Assembly: GCF_900167415.1 (NCBI RefSeq)
Contig: NZ_FUWU01000035.1
Span: forward strand, 1 to 34,428
Length of the DNA stretch: 34,428 nt
Direction: 5' to 3'
Source: Fibrobacter intestinalis
GTDB lineage: Bacteria; Fibrobacterota; Fibrobacteria; Fibrobacterales; Fibrobacteraceae
Part shown: one piece after another, positions 1-6,286 of the stretch
Layout of the letters: each line of letters starts with the position of its first letter
How positions within the stretch are numbered: the first letter of the stretch is position 1
Program-made: the position numbers and the translations under genes
The notes under the pieces: model-generated
The model's database searches: none
What the model was told of the DNA's origin: nothing
What the model saw: only the letters and a program-made list of their open reading frames with translations

Positions 1-818
1 TGGAACAGGCTTTGCCGGGTTTGATTGAACAGTCGCTTTTTCAAAAGACGATTTCAAAAAGTATTCGCGATGTCGTTTCATTTGAAAATGGCGTAGCGAG
101 TGTGCAGGACGCCTGTGGCGACAATTACGAAGTGGAACGCCCGATTGCTTACGGAAAATTCCTGCAACGCGTCCAGTCCAAGGAATCCGTGCCCGTAACG
201 CTGATGCACAAGGCCCTGTGCGATTTTGCGAACAAGGGCGGGAAGGTGATGTTCAACGAACGTACGCTTCTTAACGTATGCCAGAAAATTCACAACTGGA
301 AAATCGAACATTTGAAGGGACGGTTCTGCTACCAGAAAGTGAGCCGCACCCGAATTAAAAAGACTTGGCTCAACGACGAAAAAGGAAATGCGGAAAAGTT
401 CATATCGCAGGGACTCGTGGGCAAATTCGGGGACGCAAGTAAAGTGCCTGATAAGTATCTTTATAACAGCATTGCTTACGATTCTCCGCTAGAAAAATCC
501 GACATTCTGAACGGCATTGAAGGCGTTGAAGTTTATGGAAAAATTCCAAAGAGCACCATTCGCATCCCGACAATTCTCGGCGAAACCTACAGCCCGGATT
601 TTATGTACATCATTCGCCGAAAGGGCAAGAATGAACTGAATCTGATTGTGGAATGCAAGGATGTCGAAGACGCCGACAAGGATTTGCGAGGTAGCGAAAA
701 ACTGAAAATAGAATCCGCCAAGATGTTTTTCAAGAATATGGAATCCGAGGGAGTCAAAGTCCGCTTCGAAAAGCAACTCTCGGGCAAGAATCTCGAAGAA
801 ATCATCAGGGTGCTTTGA
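1..818 (+). CDS. Type III restriction enzyme Res subunit, C-terminal part
   Basis: The reading frame is open from the first bases of the window, so this is the 3' end of a longer gene whose start lies to the left. The visible 270 residues match the C-terminal region of type III restriction subunits: a 'YDSPLE' segment, 'IPTILGETYSPDF' and then 'LIVECKD', which together form a PD-(D/E)xK nuclease site (Asp of SPDF, then Glu and Lys of VECK). The 'LRGSEKLKIESAK' segment that follows is also typical. In this family the upstream part is a superfamily 2 translocase that works with a Mod methyltransferase to cut unmethylated foreign DNA. Helicase motifs and mod are not in view, so completeness is unknown. 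It lies at the edge of an island of damaged defence genes. Confidence 0.75.
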   Translation, partial: EQALPGLIEQSLFQKTISKSIRDVVSFENGVASVQDACGDNYEVERPIAYGKFLQRVQSKESVPVTLMHKALCDFANKGGKVMFNERTLLNVCQKIHNWKIEHLKGRFCYQKVSRTRIKKTWLNDEKGNAEKFISQGLVGKFGDASKVPDKYLYNSIAYDSPLEKSDILNGIEGVEVYGKIPKSTIRIPTILGETYSPDFMYIIRRKGKNELNLIVECKDVEDADKDLRGSEKLKIESAKMFFKNMESEGVKVRFEKQLSGKNLEEIIRVL

Positions 819-870
819 ATGTAGAGCTACGGAAGATTTGGTTGAAAAACTTTTGGGCAAGGGGAAAAAT

Positions 871-900
871 TTTACAATACAAATCTACTACAATTATGCA
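871..900 (+). promoter_or_regulatory. Putative promoter of the abiE locus
   Basis: TTTACA at 871-876 and TATGCA at 895-900 are separated by 18 bases, about 20 bases before the abiEi start codon. The -10 box falls inside the palindrome at 888-909, as expected for a self-repressed operon. The match to consensus is only moderate. Confidence 0.4.
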
Positions 901-909
901 TACTTGTAG
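888..909 (+). promoter_or_regulatory. Palindromic operator, probable AbiEi binding site
   Basis: A 22-bp palindrome with a single mismatched pair runs from ctacaa (888-893) to ttgtag (904-909), centred on atgcat. It overlaps the predicted -10 box and ends 12 bases before the abiEi ATG. AbiEi antitoxins are known to repress their own operon by binding inverted repeats in the promoter; the assignment to this site is inferred from position and symmetry. Confidence 0.5.
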
Positions 910-921
910 CAGGTTAATACA

Positions 922-1488
922 ATGTATAAGAAAACGTTCATAACGGCAAAAACGGTTTGCAAACAGGGACGCGCGCAGTATTACGCCACTCTCCAAAAGG
1001 CAAAAAAGGGAGAATTGGTTCGCATAAAGCGGGGTGTCTATGCTAAAGAAATCGACCTGAACGATACAATGATAGATGTCGAGGCAATCGCTCCCGACGA
1101 AATTCTTTGTTTATTTTCTGCATAGGAACATTCCGAACTTACGACGCAAATTCCGCAGCAATTCGACATTGCCATAAAAAGGGGGCGCAAAGTCGTTCTT
1201 CTCGAATATCCTAAAATCAGGCTTCACAACCTATCCGAAAATTCGCTGAATCTTGGTGTTTCTACGGCAACTATTTCCGGATTCAAAGTCAAAATTTTTG
1301 ACATTGAAAAATGCGTATGCGATGCAATAAAGTTCCGCAACAAAATCGGCATGGATGTTTGCATCGAAATCATCAGGAACTATCTTAAATATGGCGACAG
1401 GAACATCTCCAAGCTGATGAAATATGCCCGGGTTCTGCGTGTTGCCAAGATTCTTGAAATGTACATGGCAATGGGCTTGTCAGTATGA
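922..1488 (+). pseudogene. abiEi: abiEi antitoxin/repressor gene interrupted by an in-frame TAG
   Basis: The frame starting at ATG 922 encodes an N-terminal winged-helix segment (LVRIKRGVYAK) and stops at TAG 1123-1125. The same frame then continues without further stops to TGA 1486-1488 and encodes the rest of an AbiEi-family protein (LTTQIPQQFDIAI, KIFDIEKCVCDAIKFRNKIG, KLMKYARV). Family members have Trp after 'SA' at this point, so one TGG-to-TAG change explains the interruption. An intact product would be 188 residues, normal for AbiEi, the antitoxin and autorepressor of a type IV toxin-antitoxin phage-defence system. The downstream toxin gene is also broken, which supports real decay rather than a base-calling error. 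Confidence 0.75.
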
Positions 1489-1621
1489 GGAACAATGCCT
1501 TTTCCATCCGATAAAGGTTGCTCAACAAAGCAAAGAATTAGGTGTTGATTACCAAGTCATTCTCACTCGCTATTTTCACGAAAGATTTTGCGGTTTCGTC
1601 GTTGATTATGGGAGGAAATGA
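1485..1621 (+). pseudogene. abiEii: abiEii toxin remnant, frameshifted and truncated
   Basis: An ATG overlaps the abiEi stop, the usual abiEi-abiEii coupling. It encodes MRNNAFSIR and then hits a stop; shifting frame by one base continues as KVAQQSKELGVDYQVILTRY followed by FHERF, the conserved N-terminus of the AbiEii nucleotidyltransferase. The family signature breaks off after FHERF and the frame ends at 1621, so about 45 of roughly 300 residues survive. The catalytic nucleotidyltransferase motifs are missing, so no active toxin can be made. A loss of one base around 1512 would account for the first frame change. Confidence 0.7.
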
Positions 1622-1662
1622 GTATAGATTTAAAGAAGGCATTTGAAAAAAAAGGAGATTAA
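1618..1662 (+). CDS. Very short ORF with a strong ribosome binding site
   Basis: GGAGG at 1611-1615 precedes ATG 1618. The frame encodes only 14 residues (MSIDLKKAFEKKGD) and ends three bases before the next ATG (1666), which has its own AAGGAG. It could be a translationally coupled leader for the HNH gene or the start of a lost gene. No homologue is recognised. Confidence 0.3.
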   Translation: MSIDLKKAFEKKGD

Positions 1663-1699
1663 ATTATGATAAAAAAAGAAGTTGAGCCGATTTTGCAGA

Positions 1700-1707
1700 T
1701 TTTTTTT
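1700..1707 (+). repeat. T8 homopolymer at the HNH gene frameshift
   Basis: Eight T residues lie 12 codons after an ATG (1666) that has an excellent ribosome binding site (AAGGAG, about 7 bases upstream). As written, that start gives a 22-residue peptide. One additional T would join it in frame to the HNH reading frame, giving MIKKEVEPILQ followed by IFFYRFFGNEPL. The tract is therefore either a mutation, a phase-variation switch or a sequencing error. Confidence 0.6.
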
Positions 1708-1772
1708 ATCGTTTTTTTGGCAATGAACCACTAAAAATCGAAAAGGGAAACAATGATGGTTTTTATATAAAA

Positions 1773-2546
1773 ATGGCAACATCTAGTGAGGATGATATTT
1801 TTGTTGAATTGTGGTATGAAGATTGGACCAAGGAGAAGAAAGGAAAGGTATTTTCGATTTGTCTTGAATACAGCAACGAGAAGCTTTTTAAAGAGCACTT
1901 TCCTGAATGGGAACATTACAAAGAATGTCATAAAGATTTTTTTGAAATAGAAAGCCGTCCTGATTTCAATGACCTGTTTTTTCAGAAAGATGCAGATAAC
2001 CATTATTTTGCAGGAGTCTATATTGATCCTGATGACGAATTAGGTTCTCTACAAAGATTCTTTGAAAATGAAAAAATAAATAAAATTATCAAAAATAAAA
2101 AAATCACCTTCAGCGACCCAGGTGAAGAATTAGCGACACAGCGGATACAGCAGGTGTTGGCTCGTGTAGGTCAAGGTAAATATCGTGATGATATGCTGAA
2201 TTTATGGGATAAAGCCTGTTCAGTTACGGGATGCACTATAAAAGAATCTCTTGTAGCTAGCCATGCAAAACCATGGCGCGATTGCAAGCCTGCAGAAAAG
2301 ATAAATGCCCGTAATGGTTTATTGCTTGCCGCACATTTAGACGCTCTTTTCGACAAATTTCTCATTACTTTTGACGAAGATTGGAAAATAAAAATTGCTC
2401 CACATTTGGAATCAGAATGTAAAAGAATTGGTATCACCCCAGAAATGATGGTTAAATACGAAAAGCTAAAAAAACAAGACCAAGCGGAAGTTCAGAATTT
2501 TTTGAAAGAACATCGAAGAAGATTTAATGAAAAACAGAAATCTTAA
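1773..2546 (+). CDS. HNH-family endonuclease, 5' end frameshifted
   Basis: The C-terminal half is an HNH_2-type nuclease domain: 'RVGQGKYRDDML' (about 131-142), 'CSVTGC' (149-154), 'ASHAKPWRD' with the active-site His near 164, 'NARNGLLL' (178-185) and 'LDALFDKFLITF' (189-200). This domain is common in restriction-like defence nucleases. The N-terminal 120 residues are acidic and unrecognised. ATG 1773 has no ribosome binding site, and the frame stays open upstream to about 1686 with sensible coding sequence, so the true start was probably ATG 1666 in another frame, separated by a single-base slip at the T8 tract. As given the gene may be poorly translated or silent. It follows the abiE remnants directly. 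Confidence 0.65.
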   Translation: MATSSEDDIFVELWYEDWTKEKKGKVFSICLEYSNEKLFKEHFPEWEHYKECHKDFFEIESRPDFNDLFFQKDADNHYFAGVYIDPDDELGSLQRFFENEKINKIIKNKKITFSDPGEELATQRIQQVLARVGQGKYRDDMLNLWDKACSVTGCTIKESLVASHAKPWRDCKPAEKINARNGLLLAAHLDALFDKFLITFDEDWKIKIAPHLESECKRIGITPEMMVKYEKLKKQDQAEVQNFLKEHRRRFNEKQKS

Positions 2547-2565
2547 CCATAAACAGACGTAAAAA

Positions 2566-2631
2566 TCACATTTCCCCAAACACCACCGCATCCATCGCAT
2601 GCAACATTTTGGTGATAATTGTAAGTCTCCT
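2566..2631 (-). pseudogene. C-terminal remnant of the DUF3990-companion family
   Basis: Read on the minus strand this stretch encodes TIITKMLHAMDAVVFGEM and a stop. It closely parallels the end of the damaged gene at 6287-6723 (ADITKMAQTMDAVVLGE). Only about 20 codons remain. It marks a second, almost fully erased copy of that family about 3.7 kb away. Confidence 0.5.
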
Positions 2632-2659
2632 CGTAAAACGAGTAGCTTCCCCCCCCCAC

Positions 2660-2804
2660 CCGCCGAAATCAAAGTAATTGAGGACGGTTAAACGAAATCT
2701 TTCCTTACCCCTTCAATACCATCGACAGCTTCGTTCCATCGAAAGCCTTGCCCCAGCCGTCTTCCTCAGAAAATTTGGAAAACGCGACCAGCTGAGGATC
2801 GGGT
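2660..2804. repeat. 145-bp direct repeat, copy A
   Basis: This segment is repeated at 3383-3527 with only two mismatches by eye. It covers the 3' noncoding side and the last 32 codons of the minus-strand immunity gene. The sharp drop in identity just beyond both ends suggests recombination or gene conversion between the two cassettes. Confidence 0.9.
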
Positions 2805-3241
2805 AATGCGATATTCTTCTCTTCAAGCATTTTAACGATTGAAGAAAGCGTCTCAATGCTGCCTTTTCCATATTCCTCAATAACGGTATAGGCATATTCT
2901 TCTTCCATGTCACGGATGGCCTTCAAAATCACATTAACATCATCTTTTATTCCTGCATACAGATTTTTAATAGTAGTGTACTGTTCCTCCGTTATGTACT
3001 CATAAGGCCCATCTGGGCGATTGTAGCCATCGAATTCAAGCAGGCATTCCGGTAAAATATCGCACATGCTGTCGGCCCATGCATCCAGATACATGGAATC
3101 ATCCGTAAAACGCCAACATATTTCAAAAATGATTTTCCAATCCCTATCGGGGTAAACCACAGTGAAGTATTTTTCGGCGCACAGAATTGCGTATGCGACC
3201 CGCCCTCGCAAAGACACTTCGTTGAAAATATCCATTTTCAT
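2705..3241 (-). CDS. Putative immunity protein, paralogue 1 (Imm6-like)
   Basis: The product has 178 residues, is acidic and appears mostly helical, with no signal peptide. It is a clear paralogue of the gene at 3428-3955: both begin with a '(S)LxGRxAYxILCAEK...DW' block, share 'EEEYAY' near the middle, and end in an identical 32-residue tail. The resemblance to the all-alpha Imm6 immunity family is my impression only. An AGGAG sits before the ATG, in the last codons of a degenerate toxin tail, so this looks like an immunity gene that has lost its toxin. Immunity proteins bind and block a cognate toxin; which toxin is not shown by the sequence. Confidence 0.55.
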   Translation of the reverse strand: MKMDIFNEVSLRGRVAYAILCAEKYFTVVYPDRDWKIIFEICWRFTDDSMYLDAWADSMCDILPECLLEFDGYNRPDGPYEYITEEQYTTIKNLYAGIKDDVNVILKAIRDMEEEYAYTVIEEYGKGSIETLSSIVKMLEEKNIALPDPQLVAFSKFSEEDGWGKAFDGTKLSMVLKG

Positions 3242-3242
3242 T

Positions 3243-3300
3243 TTATTCTCCTAGGCTTTCCCAGCCGGTGTGATTTTCCTTGATACGCCCCTTAAGGGCA
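3243..3300 (-). pseudogene. Remnant of a second toxin C-terminus
   Basis: On the minus strand the sequence encodes LKGRIKENHTGWESLGE and a stop, immediately before the immunity gene at 3241. The deaminase toxin at 3968-4462 ends FKGRIQKNHTGWTE in the same position relative to its own immunity gene. Only this tail is recognisable; the frame stays open a little further upstream without similarity to the toxin core. Confidence 0.6.
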
Positions 3301-3382
3301 AGGGAAAATAAATTATTGAATAAAGCTTGGAGTAAATGCGAGCAAACGGTTTTTGAAAAACTTGACAAATAACAATCTGCCC

Positions 3383-3527
3383 CCGCCGAAATCAAAGTAA
3401 TTGAGGGCGGTTAAACAAAATCTTTCCTTACCCCTTCAATACCATCGACAGCTTCGTTCCATCGAAAGCCTTGCCCCAGCCGTCTTCCTCAGAAAATTTG
3501 GAAAACGCGACCAGCTGAGGATCGGGT
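3383..3527. repeat. 145-bp direct repeat, copy B
   Basis: This is the partner of 2660-2804, 723 bases away and in the same orientation. It encodes the identical C-terminal 32 residues of the second immunity paralogue plus its downstream flank. Confidence 0.9.
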
Positions 3528-3955
3528 GGTTGAATTTTGTTGTTTTTAAGAATCGCTAGAATTTCATCAATATATTCGAGACTTGCCGTTCCGTATCCAG
3601 GAATACTGGAATAGGCGTATTCTTCTTCTATGTTTCGAATGGCAAGTAAAATCTTGTTCAAAGAATCGTCAACATTCTTGTACAATTTTTTAAGATTTGT
3701 GTAGGTTTCTTTATCTATGTATTCAAAATTAGACGCTTCGAAAGATTCAAACTCAAACAAGTATTTTGGGATGTATTCCATAATTTCCCAGGACCACCTG
3801 TCAAGTGCTTCGCAATTCCCAAATTTCCAAAATATTTTAAAAACTAGCGACCAGTCCCTTTGAGGGTATTTTTCTGTGGCAAGTTTTTCTGCACAAAGGA
3901 TTCCGTAAGCGATTCGCCCAAGAAGAGAAATGTTTTTCAATGCGTCCGATTTCAT
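3428..3955 (-). CDS. Putative immunity protein, paralogue 2, paired with a deaminase toxin
   Basis: The product has 175 residues and belongs to the same family as 2705-3241: MKSDALKNISLLGRIAYGIL at the start, 'RDWSLVFKIFWKF' early, 'IEEEYAYSSI' near the middle, and the shared C-terminal block ending SMVLKG. It starts 12 bases after the stop of the deaminase gene, with AAGGAG nine bases before the ATG, so the two genes are almost certainly co-transcribed and translationally coupled. That arrangement is the hallmark of polymorphic toxin-immunity pairs. Function as the cognate immunity protein is inferred from context. The first 140 residues differ substantially from paralogue 1 while the tail is identical, a pattern expected from recombination. 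Confidence 0.6.
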   Translation of the reverse strand: MKSDALKNISLLGRIAYGILCAEKLATEKYPQRDWSLVFKIFWKFGNCEALDRWSWEIMEYIPKYLFEFESFEASNFEYIDKETYTNLKKLYKNVDDSLNKILLAIRNIEEEYAYSSIPGYGTASLEYIDEILAILKNNKIQPPDPQLVAFSKFSEEDGWGKAFDGTKLSMVLKG

Positions 3956-3967
3956 CTCGTATTCTCC

Positions 3968-4462
3968 TTATTCTGTCCAACCAGTGTGATTCTTTTGGAT
4001 TCGTCCTTTGAACGCGTGTGTGCAATTTTGACAAGCTGGCTTTGGTTGGCCAAAGCTTTTAGGTGTTGTGTGTATGGTAAATATATAAAGATTCTCCATT
4101 TTTGCTCCAGAATTCAAAGCCTTGTTTATAGCATGAACTTCGGCACAATTGCCCAAGTCATATTTGTTGAGAGATTTTGGCGGTAATACACCATTTTCTC
4201 CAAAGATTTGGGGATTTCGAAGGTCGTTCTCTTGAAAAACCCCTCCATTTCTTCCATAGAAATACCTGCCAGATTCGTTGTCATAAACTATGGTCGCTGT
4301 ATTAAATTGATCCTTTTGACGTTCTGATTTTTTTCCTAAACGTTCTTTTTCGCCTATAGCCCATTCTTTTACTCGCGATTGCATGACCTTTGCATCACGA
4401 TGATAAGGGCTGTTCGCCGATCCTCTAGTTCCACTGAACAAACCACTTGCATCTTGACCCAT
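3968..4462 (-). CDS. Orphan polymorphic-toxin deaminase domain (YwqJ-like)
   Basis: The 164 residues carry the cytidine-deaminase-fold signature: 'GNCAEVHAINKAL', with Cys106 and catalytic Glu108, and 'KPACQNC' with Cys144 and Cys147 as the other zinc ligands. 'TATIVYDNESGRYFYG' before them fits the first strands. The spacing and the N-C-A-E motif fit YwqJ-like deaminase toxins, which are usually C-terminal domains of large secreted proteins and are thought to deaminate nucleic acids or nucleotides. Here there is no secretion or Rhs/LXG region; an in-frame stop lies 13 codons before the ATG, so the domain stands alone. It is either an orphan cassette awaiting recombination onto a toxin carrier or a decayed gene. 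Confidence 0.7.
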   Translation of the reverse strand: MGQDASGLFSGTRGSANSPYHRDAKVMQSRVKEWAIGEKERLGKKSERQKDQFNTATIVYDNESGRYFYGRNGGVFQENDLRNPQIFGENGVLPPKSLNKYDLGNCAEVHAINKALNSGAKMENLYIFTIHTTPKSFGQPKPACQNCTHAFKGRIQKNHTGWTE

Positions 4463-4619
4463 TTGAAGTCCTCGATTAAACTTTTGTGGAATTTAACAAT
4501 GGGTTCAAAAATCTGCATTTCTTGATGAGAAACTAAAAAATAACGATTCTAGACAAATTTCAACATTCTATGTTTGATTCCCTTTATTTTTTTGACAAAA
4601 AAAAAGCAATTGTAATTTC

Positions 4620-5099
4620 TCAACGAGAAATATTTTGTCGTTTTTTGTTTGGTTTATCCCTTGTATGTCCAGCTAATTCCTTCAAGTGGTTTTCCTTTAG
4701 CAGCATGTTTGCGGTCGGAATGTCGACGGAATCGTGTTTTTCCAGCAATACTTTATATACAATATGTTCCTTTGAGTTGCCAAGGCTTAATCCAGCTTTC
4801 TGAAGTATAGACATAGACGTAGAAAAGTCAACATTCAGATCAATTAAGAGTGCTATTAAGGTTCTATGCTCAAATTTATAGTCTTTGTTGTACTTAATCT
4901 TTGAAAAAGTAGATTCTGGTATTCCTGTTGATAAACTCAACGCCTTGACCTTTTCCCCATAGCCTCTAGCAACAATGAATTTCTGGATGCTTTCAGAAGC
5001 GGAATCGGTGGAGCAGAGGATAATATTTTGCGTATCAGACAATATCTGGGACACTGAATTCCTGAGTGAATTCAATATAATCTCATCATTTGTCTGCAT
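4620..5099 (-). CDS. HTH-domain DNA-binding protein
   Basis: The 159-residue product holds a helix-turn-helix region (KALSLSTGIPESTFSKIKYN), then 'RTLIALLIDLNVDFSTSMSILQKAGLSL', a pattern seen in a family of XRE-like regulators common on mobile elements, and a helical C-terminus with a basic end. ATG 5099 is preferred; a GTG three codons earlier is possible. It follows the DUF4417 gene by 15 bases on the same strand, so the two form a likely operon. Target and role are unknown. The gene is AT-rich compared with the ribosomal operon, in keeping with acquisition. Confidence 0.6.
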   Translation of the reverse strand: MQTNDEIILNSLRNSVSQILSDTQNIILCSTDSASESIQKFIVARGYGEKVKALSLSTGIPESTFSKIKYNKDYKFEHRTLIALLIDLNVDFSTSMSILQKAGLSLGNSKEHIVYKVLLEKHDSVDIPTANMLLKENHLKELAGHTRDKPNKKRQNISR

Positions 5100-5114
5100 T
5101 TTTATCACTCGATG

Positions 5115-5837
5115 TTACTTTGCAAAAAGAGGCAGGTCTGTTGCATCCTTTTTAATGGAGATTCGTGTGGAAATTTTATAGCCACGCTTTTCAACATTGT
5201 ACTCAACGACATCAACTCCTTTCATTTGGCAATATGCTTTCATGTCATTGGGCATTATACCAAAGAACAGTGTTGTTTTTGGTCGAATTTGGTCTATCAT
5301 TTTCTTTAATCCTTTGTAAAATACTTCTCGGGAATCTTGTTCACCTTGGCAACCGTAGGGACTGACGAATACACAGTCTGGATTTTCAATTCCGCAAAAC
5401 AAAAAGTTGTAACTATATTCATCCTTATCAAAACGCACCAGTGGAATAACGATCAACCCATTTTGCTGACAAAAGAATGTTAACGCTCTTGCAAAATAAA
5501 CCTGCGACAATTTCAATGCCCGCGGCATATCGTAATAGATGCTTAAATCAGGCGCAACCAAACCGGCAAATCGCTTGAGTCGCTTCAGATACCGTTTGGG
5601 GTTTCGTGTAAATGCGATAAACTTGTAATCGTTTTCAAAGAAGTGAACAAAATATCTTTCAGGATGCTTTGACGTAAATTTTTTTGAGATGGCGATAGAA
5701 AACGGCACCATCAAATCGGGTATAACCTCGGTATTTCCGACTAAAGGAATTTCATATTCTCCGCGAAATTCCGCACCTTTGACAAGATACGCTTGAAATA
5801 CATCTAGGCGCTTGTCTTTTTTCAATTTTACTGACAT
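5115..5837 (-). CDS. DUF4417 family protein
   Basis: The 240-residue product matches the DUF4417 family pattern: 'GEYEIPLVGNTEVIPDLMVPF' near the start, 'VHFFENDYKFIAFTRNPKRY', 'LKRFAGLVAPDLSIYYDMP', 'RALTFFCQQNGLIVIPLVR' and 'VFVSPYGCQGEQDSREVFYKGL'. Members are typical of phages and conjugative elements and have no established function. ATG 5837 is chosen because GGAGGG lies six bases upstream; an eight-codon-longer frame has no ribosome binding site. The 230 bases before the gene are unusually rich in inverted repeats. With the HTH gene downstream it forms a two-gene unit. Confidence 0.7.
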   Translation of the reverse strand: MSVKLKKDKRLDVFQAYLVKGAEFRGEYEIPLVGNTEVIPDLMVPFSIAISKKFTSKHPERYFVHFFENDYKFIAFTRNPKRYLKRLKRFAGLVAPDLSIYYDMPRALKLSQVYFARALTFFCQQNGLIVIPLVRFDKDEYSYNFLFCGIENPDCVFVSPYGCQGEQDSREVFYKGLKKMIDQIRPKTTLFFGIMPNDMKAYCQMKGVDVVEYNVEKRGYKISTRISIKKDATDLPLFAK

Positions 5838-5850
5838 GGAGTCCCTCCAA

Positions 5851-5895
5851 AATGACGACAAACAAAGACATCCCCGTAGGTCGTCATTCCTACGG
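5851..5895 (-). promoter_or_regulatory. Competing hairpins in front of the DUF4417 ribosome binding site
   Basis: In the minus-strand transcript, CCGTAGG (5895-5889) can pair with CCTACGG (5880-5874), and AATGACGAC (5888-5880) with GTCGTCATT (5859-5851). The second pair uses the loop of the first, so they are mutually exclusive or form a pseudoknot. The 3' arm of the second helix ends about three bases before the GGAGGG of DUF4417. This arrangement could control translation start; that is inference. Confidence 0.45.
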
Positions 5896-5910
5896 AGAAA
5901 GCCTTATTCT

Positions 5911-6069
5911 TTTGGAAAAGAAAAAGGCGTGGGGTCTGTGTGAACTTACTCCTTTCGAGGCTCTGGTAAACCTGCAACTAGCATAAGCACAAACGACCCA
6001 CGCCCAAATAGTGTGCGTAAGCATTCGTCTTATTCTCGCTAGTTGTGAAATTTACCAGATTTCGAAAAG
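5911..6069 (-). ncRNA. Candidate structured RNA or attenuator leader upstream of DUF4417
   Basis: Read on the minus strand, a long interrupted helix forms between 6069-6030 and 5987-5950: blocks TTTCGA, CTGGTAAA, CAACTAGC and ATAAG all pair with their complements. A second helix, GGCGTGGGTC (6004-5995) with GACCCCACGCC (5936-5926), starts in the loop of the first and encloses its 3' arm, so the two are pseudoknotted or alternative. The second helix is followed directly by TTTTTCTTTT (5925-5916), as in an intrinsic terminator. The region could be a small RNA ending there or a terminator/antiterminator leader for DUF4417. No known RNA family is recognised. The rest of the gap to 6286 shows no gene. 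Confidence 0.5.
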
Positions 6070-6286
6070 AGAGAACAAGAGTTAAATTCAAAATAATCGC
6101 CGACCAGATGTCAAAGAAAAATGACGATTTGGTCTATGTCATCAGGAAATATAGTTTTTTAGAATGTCAAGACAAGCAAAGGCACGTTATTGGTGCAAGC
6201 AAAATGATGTATTATAGAGTTTTAAGGAATCGTCCCAAAACGAGGGGGGTATCCCCATCACCCCATCATTCATCACAAACGAAATT

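Noticed and set aside
4597-4631. Possible terminator after the HTH gene
   Set aside because: A 7-bp hairpin (ATTTCTC/GAGAAAT) and a run of nine T on the minus strand are separated by nine bases, too far for a typical intrinsic terminator.
5911-6069. 6S RNA, tmRNA or SRP RNA at the structured region
   Set aside because: No tag-peptide frame, tRNA-like ends or SRP tetraloop motif is visible, and the interleaved helices do not fit 6S RNA.
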